Source: Phymorhynchus buccinoides (Eukaryota; Mollusca; Gastropoda; Neogastropoda; Raphitomidae). Taken from it: DNA of 64,000 bases. Shown piece by piece: positions 12,552-37,800 of this stretch. The stretch lies in the NCBI GenBank assembly GCA_017654935.2, contig CM065682.1, positions 35,771,441-35,835,440 of the forward strand, in the 5' to 3' direction. How positions within the stretch are numbered: position 1 is the first letter of the stretch; the number at the start of each line of letters is the position of its first letter. The notes below the pieces were generated by a model. That model was not told the DNA's origin and did no database searches. It saw nothing but the letters and a program-made list of their open reading frames with translations. Position numbers and translations under genes: made by a program.

Positions 12552-12805
12552 CAGCATGTCTACCCGCATGGATTCCCTGAACATGACTGCTCGCATCAAG
12601 CCATCATTTACAGCAGAGCCAAAAGGATATAGATCCAGAGAGCTGTCAAAGAAGGAGATGAAGCAGACAACAAACTTCCTGAGGCTGGCGGGTGCCGAGG
12701 GCCTGTCGGTGTCAGAGGCTGTTGACGTGTCATCACTGTCGGCCGATACCGAGGAGGAGTTTTCCAGCACACAGAAGTAGCAGGCAGCTGACGTTGTCAC
12801 CTCCT
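12552..12805 (-). CDS. Candidate exon of the unrecognised minus-strand gene
   Basis: Open frame between acceptor TTCCACAG and donor CTG|GTAGGC, reading EEVTTSAACYFCVLENSSSV, an acidic Ser/Thr stretch, then FDSSLDLYPFGSAVNDGLM. It ends in phase 0, which fits the 9863 acceptor. The opposite strand is also open (12558-12780, MSTRMDSLNMTARIKPSFTA to a TAG) with equally gene-like codon use, so the strand is uncertain. Confidence 0.33.
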
Positions 12806-13017
12806 CTGTGGAACTAGGTGGGGAATGAGAAGAAAATTGTGCAGATTTTGTAACTGTCTGTCTCAGTATCTTTCTGTATCTATCACACACACACGCAGTC
12901 GCACACACGCGCGAGCACACACACACACATATGCACACACACGGTCCTTGCTTGGTAAACCAGCGAGTGAAATTTCTCTTCAAAATAATCGTCAAAACCT
13001 GAGTAGTTTCATCCACT

Positions 13018-13584
13018 ATGCTTACCAAAGGACTCCCTGCCGCTTTAGAAAGCTTCCTCAACGTTGCCATGCAAGAAAATGCTGTTAATTCATTCAAAAT
13101 AGACAGCAAAGCGGAAAATCAAACCGTCACCATTATCTGACTGTCCCCTTCCAGTCAGCACCATGACCAGAGCACACAAGACGTGCACGCCGTGTACCGA
13201 CGAAAGAGCGTGGCTCAGGCAAACAGAGATAGGAGAGCAGAAGCGCATCAGGTTAACAAACAAAAACAGGCAAGTGGTCGCACGTTATCTCCGAATCATT
13301 TGTTTATGCCTACCCCACCGAGCTTGATGTACGCTAGTGACAATCAACCTACGTGTGCCAACATGTTTACATTCAACAGTCCTTCTCCCGTTGTCCTGTC
13401 TTCAGACGACACTCACAACACGATTACCTGTGACACTGAGGCACAAACTGTGACAGACATGGACAATGAAAACAACACGGAACAAAGAGACGATAGTGAT
13501 GAACAAATGCAAGACAATGTAATGTGTGTAGAAGATCAGTGTGACGACGAAAGCCAACATGAAAACGAAAATGGTGATTTATGA
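13018..13584 (+). pseudogene. Intronless ORF with one internal TGA
   Basis: ATG at 13018 starts MLTKGLPAALESFLNVAMQE and runs 40 codons to TGA (13138-13140), then stays open in the same frame for 147 codons to TGA at 13582-13584. Downstream it reads HAVYRRKSVAQANRDRRAEA, then a long Asp/Asn/Gln-rich acidic tail. The head plus YRRK..AQ..RD..RA pattern resembles short uncharacterised ORFs in mollusc genomes; this is from memory. Codon use is even on both sides of the stop, so one nonsense change (perhaps Trp TGG to TGA) in a mobile-element ORF or retrogene is the simplest reading. A start at 13183 would give a shorter intact ORF. Confidence 0.5.
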
Positions 13585-14347
13585 CAATTATGGCCCCATC
13601 GTTATTTTCTGAAATGGTGTCTATACAGTACAGTCTCTAAACTTCCTTATTTCCATGATCTGGATTCCAGGACATGAAGATTTTATACTGTTTTCTGTGC
13701 ATCATCATTGCAAATGTTTATTACAATACATTCGTCCCATTTCCCACTTCCCTCCCCATTCATCTGTGAACTTAAAAGTTGATATTGGTCATCCTTTTGC
13801 TCATATGGACCTTGTGGCCTGAAAAAGCTGAATAAACCATGTTGTATTTGTATTTTGTACACACACACACACACACACACAGAGATATATATATATAAAC
13901 ATCTACATGCACACACTTCAATTTCCAGCACTGTTCTGAATATCAGCATGAGAAAATGCATTTAGATTGAATGAATGAAAAATAATGTTTTTTCACATCA
14001 ATAGTGCTTTTGGACAGAGCATAAATTACATTTTGTCCATAGCAGTGTTAGATAATTAACTCGATAACTTGTTCAAACAGACAAATGCATACACACAATA
14101 TGCAAAAGCAGACACACATACACACCCACCCATACATACCACTACGAAATAAGTACTAGACATAGATCTATCAAACATATAGAAAACCTCTGAAATGTGA
14201 CTTGGTATATATCATGTAAGCAGTTGAGGCATAAACTGGGCACTCAAATAGTGTTCTTTTTTTCTATTTCAAAAAAATAAAAATAAACAAATGTTCAGAT
14301 ATTCTTATTTCTTACAGAAACATTTACCTAATGCACACACGTCTTAC

Positions 14348-14447
14348 CAACTGATTCCGATGGACAGAAAATGGCCATGTCCAGAGGAACAGGGGTTTCT
14401 GGATAAGCGTTGAGCCAGTGACTTCCGTAGGTCTGTTTCTGCAGAGG
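14348..14447 (-). CDS. Candidate exon of the unrecognised minus-strand gene
   Basis: Open between an acceptor (CAACCTGTCAG) and a strong donor (GTTG|GTAAGA). Two frames are open: one continues from 15461-15526 directly (NRPTEVTGSTLIQKPLFLW), the other reads KQTYGSHWLNAYPETPVPLD and joins the next candidate exon in phase, but would need an unseen exon upstream. Transcript data would decide. Confidence 0.4.
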
Positions 14448-15048
14448 CTGACAGGTTGGTTGCCGCAATGCTCAAACTGTGTCACAATAATACACATGCA
14501 TGCGCGTACATATGCACACACACACATGTGTGCATGAGCACTCACACACACAAGTATACACACAGACACACACATGTTCACACACACAAACATACATACT
14601 CGCGCACACACAGGCACACACACACACACACACTTAATAATGACTGGTGCACCCCTCAGTTTTCATAAGAAATTAAATATGGATCATAATCATAGAATGA
14701 TAGATAAAGCCCCTGAGGCGGACAAAGTGTAAATAAATTATAAATGGACAAAAAAACCAGGCGGAAAATGTTTTGCCGCACTTAGCGATGGTGTATGACT
14801 AGCTCTGTGAAGATGATAAAAAAAAAACCTTTCAAATGACATGACAATTAATGGCAATTTTTTTTTTTTAAACACAGGTTAGGTGTGGAATAGGTTTTTT
14901 GTAAGCACTAAGTTATACTGATAGCAATTGTTGTAATTGAATTAAAGTTCAATTGGAAATTTAGTGCTTAAAATTAAGAGAAATCATACCTCTCTGACTC
15001 TGAGTCTGATAATTTTTATGAGCAACATATTGATTTCAAGTACTCATC

Positions 15049-15236
<188 letters not shown>

Positions 15237-15460
15237 AACCAAAAAAGAAGAAATGAACTGATGCATTTTAATTTTTATTATAATGTAAGTTATTATAACA
15301 AATTCTAAATTTCACTTTCAGAACTGAATCAATTTCAGTCATTTCAGGATGGCAAATAAGTTCTTTTAAAAGGCAAGCCCTAGTTAAGTATTTTTCACTA
15401 GTATGTTTATCTTATAAGGCGATGATAAAACTAAACAAGCTTCTGTCATTTGTTCTTTAC

Positions 15461-15526
15461 CTGAGGTTTCCTTCTCCTGCCTGCTCATTTTCATCAATAG
15501 ATGAAGCATCCCCAGTACTTAATGAT
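15461..15526 (-). CDS. Candidate second exon of the unrecognised minus-strand gene
   Basis: Acceptor GTCGTTTTCAG and donor CTCAG|GTAAAG. Continues the frame of the 16250-16365 exon as RSLSTGDASSIDENEQAGEG: acidic, Ser-rich, probably disordered. Perfect phase fit is the main support. Confidence 0.5.
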
Positions 15527-15790
15527 CTGAAAACGACAACAATAGTTTTTCGTTCACAGTCAAAAGATAATTCACAGCAGTTAAACTTAGTATACTTTGA
15601 ACAACATAAAAAACAACAACTTTTTTCTCTTGCCATGGTCTTTTTCTGTTTTCCTCCTTCTTCAGGCATTTCCATAGATCTTGTTGCTCTGGACGATGGG
15701 GTGGGGGTGGAGGAAAATAGGGGAGAATGGAGTGATGGATGGGGATTGGGGGAGGGTGGGGGTTGGAAGCCTGGTGTTATTTACATCTGG

Positions 15791-15960
15791 TGGGGAGGTT
15801 CTTAAAAGCCTCCACCAACCCAGTGGAAACAACACTATCGTTGAGAGCATTCCATTCCCTGGTTGTTCTGCGAAAGAAGCTGTTTTTGAACACCGTTGTT
15901 TTTTAAGGCTCTTCTTCTTCCTCGCAGTGCGTGACCACAATCAACACACTGTCACACTGA
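15791..15960 (-). mobile_element. LINE reverse-transcriptase C-terminal fragment
   Basis: Minus-strand frame reads NSFFRRTTREWNALNDSVVS then LVEAFKNLP, the 'FF.RT..EWN.L...VV....L..FK..L' ending typical of Jockey/CR1-like LINE polymerases. Short and frameshifted; sits in an intron of the candidate minus-strand gene. Confidence 0.6.
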
Positions 15961-16249
15961 TTATTATGCCACGGAACCGGGCTGGATGTTGTAGCACTAG
16001 CAGCGCCTGTTGTTTCTTGCAAATTGTTTGACAATGTATTTGTTTTCGTGGCTTTCCGATCTTGTTGGTCTGATGAGTCTTTTGTTTCGTACCAGTTGGT
16101 GTTACTGTTAGGTACTTTTCTGCCTCAATCAGGTACTGGTACTACTGCCTGGTAGGTGCCCTTCTAGTTCTATGATCTTATACATAATTCTACAGAAAGG
16201 TTAAACGGCGGATAAATATTGCAATGAGTATGAATAAAAGCATATTCAC

Positions 16250-16365
16250 CTATTGGGATATAGAGTATAAAGTGCATAAAATCTTTTCTGATCATTTGAC
16301 TTTTTGTCAACACTTTGATCACTGATACTGCTGTGAATTGAACCAGAATCACTTTCGTCTGCCAT
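16250..16365 (-). CDS. Candidate first coding exon of an unrecognised minus-strand gene
   Basis: ATG at 16365 in good Kozak context (AAAATGG), encoding MADESDSGSIHSSISDQSVD and a following KRFYALYTLYPN; Ser/Asp-rich, then hydrophobic. Donor AATAG|GTGAAT. The two leftover bases join the 15526 acceptor in frame. I do not recognise the protein. An in-frame ATG at 16461 is less likely. Confidence 0.55.
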
Positions 16366-16551
16366 TTTGGCAGATAACTCCGTTTGGATGTCAAAGACAC
16401 ATCCGCTTCCGGTCCTGAAGCAGACGACATAATTTCCTGAAGCAGACGACAAAATTTCCACACTTGACGAGAATACGCAAACTTAAGCTTCCTTCACTAG
16501 CCTTCCTCCTTCACTAGCCTAGTCACTACTAGCCTGGATTTAAAGTTTTAA
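16366..16551. promoter_or_regulatory. Probable divergent promoter between MEIOB and a minus-strand gene
   Basis: Only 186 bp separate the MEIOB ATG (16552, +) from the likely first ATG of the minus-strand exon (16365, -). The interval holds repeated TTCACTAGCCT-like units around 16490-16535 and no obvious TATA box. A shared promoter is inference from spacing. If the longer in-frame minus-strand start at 16461 were used, the gap would be 90 bp. Confidence 0.45.
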
Positions 16552-30631
<14,080 letters not shown>

Positions 30632-32020
30632 TCCGACATGTTCAGCGACATGGTGCTGTGCAGCTTTCTTCTTTCATTGGCTGACTGCACATGAATTTCG
30701 TTGTTTGTTGAGAACAGTTAGTGTTCCACATTGAGTTTTTAGTGTTTAACATTTTATTGTTATATTATAAGTGTATAAACTGTCTTGCTCACAATGATCA
30801 ACTTGTCTTTGTGTTTTAACTTTTAGGAAACATTTAAAAACTATCAAGATGACAAGCGGAAGCTATAGGCCTACTCCCAAAAGTTGTGTAACTGTGTCAG
30901 TATGTTTATGTGGCTAGTCATTTGGAAAACCTGAGAGAATGTCCATCGTTGTGGGGAAATCCTGCCAATTTTCATAATTGGTTCAGTATCATTAACTATA
31001 TGACCAAAAAATGTTTTCATTGAGATTTCATATGTAAGACTTGCCATTTTGGTAAACTGACACAATGGTGTCAAAGTCAGGACAAGGGTACAATAATTCT
31101 GCCAGTCTTTATAATCAGCTCTGTTGTTTACGCTGTGGAAATTGGAACATATTTTTCATCAAAAGATTAAATTCATTTGGAGTATGTTTTTATAATAGTT
31201 TTCTGTTTGTTTGAACAGACATCAAGATCCACATCCTCTGGTTCTCACGAACAATTCTGTAATCTTTTTTTTATAATCAGTTCAGGATCTGTAATACTAT
31301 TACATGTACTAATACACTGCTCACAAAAAGTAGGTGATATTGACTTTGCAATATCACCATGGGTTCAATAACCCGACCATAAGTTTCATTTCATGTGAAA
31401 ATGGTAGTTCAGACTTTCTTGGTTGTAAAATCGAAGACAAAAATAATGTATAAAATGTCATGTGACTGCCAGAGGCGATAAACAGTGGGTGTGTTATTCA
31501 AAATCACAAAACACCTCTACACATTCGGCAGATTGTTGGGCCACTGCTTTCTAACAGGCATTCAAGGCAAGGCTTTCTCATGCTCTGGAACAGTCTCCTG
31601 AAGATCTTCTGGAGGATTAATTTTGTTCCCGGCGTCCCTAGATCCTCTTACGACCGTTACAATGGTGTAAGCTGAAATTGAAAAACGCCAGCGTTGGGCA
31701 GATTTTAACCTCCAAAATGACAATTTGCATCTCCACTGAGCACATTTTGTGCAAGATCACCACATCCACGAAACCCAGACCTTCCCACGGTCTACAAGTC
31801 CCCTGACCATTTTCAATCAAATGCCTGCTATGCCTTGCGTGAAGCCATGGTCCAACAAGTTTTATGACTATTTTTGTGACTTTTGGACATTGCACCCATT
31901 GATGTCCGTCTTTTCTGGCAATCACGTGACGTTTCAAAATTAATGTTAGTCTTCGATTTTATGTTCAATGAATAACATATTTTTGTTTTCAAATTGAATA
32001 GAACTTATAATTTCGTTAAT
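30632..32020. other. MEIOB 3' flank and an unassigned repeat-like block
   Basis: 30632-31310 is AT-rich and probably holds the MEIOB 3' UTR. 31310-31960 looks like an old mobile element (GCTCACAAAAAGTAGGTGATATT near 31320, a second GATATTGAC-type motif and a degraded minus-strand frame), but I could not name it. Confidence 0.35.
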
Positions 32021-32024
32021 GTGG

Positions 32025-32250
32025 AGGTGGTGGGTACATTTTGACCAAATGACAACTTTTTCGTTGCCACTGGGTTTAACATGTGCTAAGTGCATGGGCA
32101 CATGGGACCTCAGTTTATCATCTCATCCAAAAGACACAATGTTAAGACCATAAGGCCTAGTGAGAGGAAAAATCCTCTGTACCTAGGTTTGAACTTGGGT
32201 TTATTGTATACGAGGCGAACGCGTTACCTCTGTGTCACTCTACACTGTTG
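32025..32250 (-). mobile_element. tRNA-derived SINE, copy 1
   Basis: On the minus strand the head reads GAGGTAACGCGTTCGCCTCG (box A-like with anticodon-loop region) and GGTTCAAACCTAGG-like box B, like a tRNA gene, followed by a shared body (AAGTGCATGGGCACA and ACAACTTTTTCGTTG on plus). Not a functional tRNA: stems are broken. Confidence 0.65.
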
Positions 32251-32449
32251 CCCCAAGTCCTAACTCTCCATAAAATTTCAATAAAATCCATTCATAATCA
32301 ATGACTGATTTTGATCACAGAGTTATGGAGACAAAAAGTGAAAAAATTGCCTCTTTAAAGGAGGAAACCACACAAGAAACAAACATCCACTTTAGTCCCG
32401 TGTTTAAGTACCATGGACAATCTTGAAATCATAGATTGGATTCTGCCCT

Positions 32450-33150
32450 TTTTTCTCATCATAACCACTAGCGCAACGCCGAGTACCAGTAACGCCTAGT
32501 AACGGTAACGCCTAGTAACGGTAATGCCAAGTATTGGTAACGCTGAGTACAGCAAATTTGAAGCGATTTGGTAAAGAAACGGTGGAGTTATAAGGCCCCG
32601 TTTCGCGTTGGCGCTGCTCTGAGAGTGATGCGCTCTCCCTAGTAACGGTAACGCCTAGTAACAGTAACGCCAAGTACAGCAAATTTGAAGCGATTTCGTT
32701 AAGAAACGGCAGAGTTATAAAGCCCCGTTTCCCGTTGGCGCTGCTCTGAGAGTGACGCGCTCTCCCGATTTTCTTCAAATTTGCTGCCAGGCTTTGCCCC
32801 GGTGACAGCAATCCTGACAGCCAATTTGACGCGATTCGGTTGCAAACCAGCGGAGTTATAAGGCCCGTTTTGCATCATGCTGCTGTTATGCGCCTAAGTA
32901 ATTGATTCGCTTCCGGTTTGGCACACGGATAGTCCCCGTCCCCGGTCATCTTCCTGCCAAATTCGAAGGCAATCGGCCCAGAAACGCCGGAGATACGGGC
33001 GCCGAGAGGCCGGCGGATGCGCGTTTCTGCGAAACCGCGCAAATGATACGACCGCCTCGGTTGCCGTTGCCATCGCCCCGTTAGGGCTCACAGCAAATTT
33101 GAAGCGATTCGGTCGAAAAACGGCGGAGTTATAAGGCCCGTTTCGTGTTT
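32450..33150. repeat. GC-rich array of AGCAAATTTGAAGCGATT units
   Basis: Units with GCAAATTTGAAGCGATT..GT then AGAAACGG(C/T)(G/A)GAGTTATAA(G/A)GCCC occur near 32543, 32687, 32775-32870 and 33093, with a variant at 32950-33000, separated by CGCCTAGTAACGGTAACG runs. The minus strand reads PNRFKFAV again and again. Much more GC-rich than the surroundings; origin unknown. Confidence 0.7.
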
Positions 33151-33354
33151 CAGACACACACAGTTGGCTTATTATTATGATGATGCTAACAATTGATGAA
33201 TAGTTTACAAACACACAAATACTGAAATAGACACACGCTCACATACACATAGAACAAAAAGGCAAAGTTAAAGTCCCACTTACGTTTATTTACATCAATA
33301 CATAAAAATGCATTGTTCCCATTACTGCAAATACACTCACAAAAATAGAGATTA

Positions 33355-33662
33355 CCATATTTTGCAGAATATACTTCTTCTCTTCTTCCCGTTGATCGGC
33401 CTCCTTCATCAAGTTGAAGATTCTGCCGATGTTGGAGAAAAAAAAGAAAAAGACTATAAGGCGATACTTTCCCCTAGACTGAGATCCTTGCGTTTGATGT
33501 TTGATGTTGTTTATAGCCCTGTCGACTGCTACGGCCATGTCAGGGCTGTCACCACGTGATCCTTGCATCTTATTATGTGATTGATAATATAGTACGGAAA
33601 TAAGAGTAACAAAAATTTTGAGTCAAATTTGGGGTGTGCGCCTTATAGTCTGTAAAATATGG
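33355..33662. mobile_element. CCGTATTTT-family MITE, long decayed copy
   Basis: Ends CCATATTTTGCAGAATATAC and CTTATAGTCTGTAAAATATGG with TA flanks; inside, GGTGTGCGCCTTATAG is recognisable. The middle is foreign and includes a CCTCCTTCATCAAGTTGAAG piece similar to 43190-43220. Confidence 0.6.
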
Positions 33663-33664
33663 TA

Positions 33665-34731
33665 CCCATTTTTAGAAAACAGTGTAGGACAGCAAACTAG
33701 TTACAAGAACCACAAATAAAAAAAGTAGAAATTATTTCCAGCTAAATTGTTAAAATACCTGGAAAACCCCCACTAAATAGCTAGAATGATTGAGCTTTTA
33801 CTTCTTTGTTATTTAGGCCAAGTATAAGTTACACAAGTCAAGTCAAGTACCATCATCATTTCAAGAACATTCATACAGTGTGCGCACACATACACACTCA
33901 CATTAGGAAACATATGCTCCTTTAAAAAAATAAGGAATCTCGTGGAGCATTTCAATTAAAAATGGATTTGTTCTCTTACTCTTTGAACATTGCGACAAAC
34001 ATTCATACAAAGATGGCTGTGCACAGAAAATCACACCATGTGCTCAACATAAAAATGGATTAAAAGTAAACATTTAAAAAAATTCAACAACAAAATAAAC
34101 ACACACATCATAACGCTTACTTCAAATGTGGCTTAGTTAAGGGATGCAAGCCCGAGTGTTTATAAATATGCTCTTTTCCAAAAAATTTTCATAAACACAA
34201 GACAAATGTGCCTTGATTTAGCATCTAAATCAGCATTCATGCACATTTGCAATAACTAGAAGGCGAAAGTCAAGGGAGACAATCAGCAATGAAACAGTCT
34301 CTCCAGATAACAATCTTTCAAGGGACCCCAACATTGTTCGGCTGTTTGACTCTGTCGACCTATCCTTCTAGCTACTGTGGCTTGCAGGGGAAGCTCCCCC
34401 CACCCTCCCAAAATCACAAGCCTTGTCCACATTATTCGCACATAAAAAAGAAACAAAGTATAAAAACAAACATAAGCTGTTCAATCACCATTTTTAACCA
34501 CAATTTGATTCCCCCCTCTCATAAATGCATTGAAAAAGTGATCTACAAAGCTTTTTCTCCCAATCAAGCACTGACTAATCAAGCACTGATTAAACAATAA
34601 TGATTTGTATGGGATGAAAAGCTATGCATGGCAGTGTGTAAAATGAAATTTGGAAAAAAAAAGGACAAGAAAAATAAAGCCAATATGTTGTTCTGCTTAA
34701 GCAGTTAAGGACAAAGACAAAAGGCTCAGTT
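33665..34731. other. Region past the MAT stop; nothing recognised
   Basis: AT-rich, would include the MAT 3' UTR on the minus strand (immediately left of 34732). No gene, RNA or clear repeat supported. Confidence 0.4.
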
Positions 34732-34834
34732 TTAAAAGTTCATTTTTTTAGGGATCTCCCAGGTGAATTCTGCCCGTCCAAAATGTCCGTAGCAAGCTGT
34801 TTTCTGGTAGATGGGCTGTCGCAGATTCAGGTCC
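34732..34834 (-). CDS. MAT2A: MAT terminal exon
   Basis: Encodes [33 protein letters not shown] and TAA at 34734-34732. Acceptor TTCTTTTCAG. Confidence 0.94.
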
Positions 34835-37800
34835 CTGAAAAGAAACATACATTTCAGTTGAAACATTTGCCATTTGGGTCAAGTTCAGAAGTAACAAGCC
34901 ATACAAATATACTCCCAGAATTTTTTTAAACATAAAATTTAAGAGTTGATATGGCTTGCCATTTCAATGAACCGAGATAAAAGGCCTACTTTTTCAGGCA
35001 TCAAGGATGATTCTGCTAATCTTCATTATGATTAGATTAGTATGTGATGTCATAATTTTTTTTAACCCACTGTAAGAACTTATGTATGGCTTGCCATTTA
35101 GGAGAAATAAAACAAGACACCGTATTTGGTGCGACATGGGAGACAATTCTACCATTTTTCATTGTGATAAATACATAAGCATAAGCTGTGGGAAATAGCA
35201 AGTGGTTTCCATTAACAAAAATACTGGCTTACCATTGTAAGTGAATTTACATTACCGGCTTCAATCAGTCATTGGTAGGACACTGGGTATAACAATTCTC
35301 AATATTTTTTATGACCAGTTAAGAATCTTTAACATGTCATAAAAGATAGGACTCACTGAGAGTACATTCAAATGGCTTGTCACTTTGGTAAAATAGCATG
35401 AAGAGAGAAATGTTATCAAATTGGTTCAAAGATACATTATTGTTATCACACAGATAATCACGAAAACTAAAAACATACAAGCAACAAGCACACCTTTTGT
35501 GCTAGAATATTTATGAACACCTTTTCTTATCTTTGGTAAACTAACATAACAGTCATCATCATCATCAGGGATTAATCAGTTAAGTAGTTAAGGCTGTGGA
35601 GAATGGAACATGTTCTTGTTTGCACTTAGTCATCAGAGGGCATGCCGCCAGGGACCAATCCCCTACTGATCCTCGGACAACACACGCAAACAGAAGCAGA
35701 AACATACAGACCTTCGTTCCAATTAAATTGCATTATACTCCCCTTCTTATAGAGCTGAGGTGAGGCGTCACTATCACAGACCTGCCAACCCCCTAACAGA
35801 CCAAAGAGGAATATCTGTAGCAGGAAAGAGGAATTTTTGGGAGCTAAGAGGAATTTTGACGCAGCATCTTACCTTTCGATAATTTGAAGCAAGCAATTTT
35901 CATCCTTGTGAACTTGTCTTGTTTAAAACTAGTCTTGTCTGGAAGTGTCACAACTATTCCTAACACAATAGAAGCTTTTGGTTTGTTCGTCCTTTTTATT
36001 TGGGCAGATCAAGACGGTTGGTGCCATTGATAACTTAAATAATAAGACTTGGAAGGAAGATAATGAATCAATTTAAGTTCATCTTTGTTCTTCTTTCCTT
36101 CCGTTGGCTTGAAAAAGTCGGTAACTGTGGAAGACGAAGTCTGGGAGTTTGCAGTTTCGATAAGATGAGGAGAAGACAGTAATCAGTAATGTGGCATTTG
36201 ATGTCTTGACACCCTCCATAGGAGACTTTTAATTGTAGTGAGCACATCATACATCTAGCATGATGCACACTTTCTTGATGTTTGAATGCACAGATACTTT
36301 TCCATGTAATCTTGGCAGAAATATTGGTCTATTCTTTCTTTTCTCCCCAGTCTCACACACATAGATGTGTCAATCGCCATCTTGACAGAAGTGCGCAAAC
36401 AGAAACTAGAAAGTTGGCTATACGCACAGCAGCTGTGCTGCTCTGCAAATAAGATGATGAATTTGTGTGTTAAAAAACCCTCTTTTTTTTAAAAGTTTTG
36501 AAAGCGGAATTTTATGGACTTGAGTGGAAGGGCAGAAGAAATGTAGTCTGAGCGGAAGAAATTCTGCTCAAAGCGGAAAGGTTGGCAGGTCTGCTGTCAC
36601 AAGGCCATACAAATTGTAAAGACAGCAATTACAAGTAACACATACCCAAAAAAGACACAAACAGAAAGAAAGCCATAATGTTGACATCATCTGTTCATTC
36701 CACCAATGTCTTATCTTGGATGTGTTCGCTCAAATAAAAGAACATGGCAAACTATTTTACATTGAATGGCAATGCTAAAAGGCAAGTCTACTCACTTGAC
36801 AATGCGACCGGGTCTGAGATCAAAGTTGTTCTTCACAATTTTCAACAGTTCTGACTCCGACTTCTTCGATGTTCCATAGCTGAAGACCGTGATGGACAGG
36901 GGCTCAGCAATGCCAATGGCGTAAGACACCTGCACAAAGAAATAGAATATAAATTATATTCCCCACATTTCTTGCAGACTTAAACTTGTCATTTAATCTA
37001 GAATAATGGAAATTTTAGAGGTAAAAAATATGTACAAATATGATTTGGAGGCAGCACAGAAAGAAAACAGTGAATCAGGTTTTATTTTTAGACACCAAAC
37101 TTGGACCCCTGCCACATGAACTTTCCCACCTAAGGTAATATCGCCGTCCACATGCAAAAGAGACGCAAGTCGAAAGACGTCACTTCACATGAGGAATGGA
37201 AACCTCATATTTCAGTCATTTTAGGTTAAATTACGTCATTTTTGGTTCATTTAGTGTCACCATTAGTGTTTAATCTTTGCAATTTTTTGTTTTACAACTT
37301 TGTTAGATGATGCAGATTGCCGTGATCAACTGGAATCGAAGTTGACTAATTTTGACTTACGTCTCTCCGTTTTGCACATGGCAATATGATGTATTGATGC
37401 AATAATTTTCATAGGTAAACGCACTACAACTTCGATCAGGCCGGCACACAGAAAACATTTTTATCTGCAGATCTAAATCAATAAAAACTCAAAATATTTT
37501 CATTGGTATGCAACTGGATTGATGAAAAGCTTAAAAACTTATTTGCTAATTTAAAAAAAGACAAAAAAAAAAAAAAAATTCTTTCAAAAATGAAAGTGCT
37601 ATTAAAAAATCATAGGGACTGTTGGGCCGTGATATGTCGCAAAATCGCGATTTGTGACATATTGCGCCGAGTCTTATGTAAAGTATGGGGGAGGTGCGTG
37701 ATTTGTCACAAATTGCGACATATTGCCTGATATTTTTTTCAAAAACATATTTTATGAAAATTTGGTTGGTTTCAGGCCATTTCTTAACACGAATATAATG

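Noticed and set aside
12558..12780. Plus-strand ORF (MSTRMDSLNMTARIKPSFTA...) with gene-like codons
   Set aside because: Overlaps the minus-strand exon candidate 12552-12805, which has splice sites at both ends and fitting phases. Kept only as an alternative reading; strand remains uncertain.
13012..13088. Minus-strand exon-like frame (FSCMATLRKLSKAAGSPL) with a GTAAGC donor
   Set aside because: It is antisense to the long plus-strand ORF 13018-13584 and its phase does not fit the neighbouring minus-strand exon candidates in their direct reading.
31638..31937. Minus-strand 99-codon frame, possible transposase
   Set aside because: No catalytic motif (such as DD(E/D)) could be seen; called only as an unassigned repeat-like block.
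32181..32250. A functional tRNA gene on the minus strand
   Set aside because: Box A/B-like motifs are present but the cloverleaf stems do not pair and the body repeats at 55905-56140, so it is a SINE.
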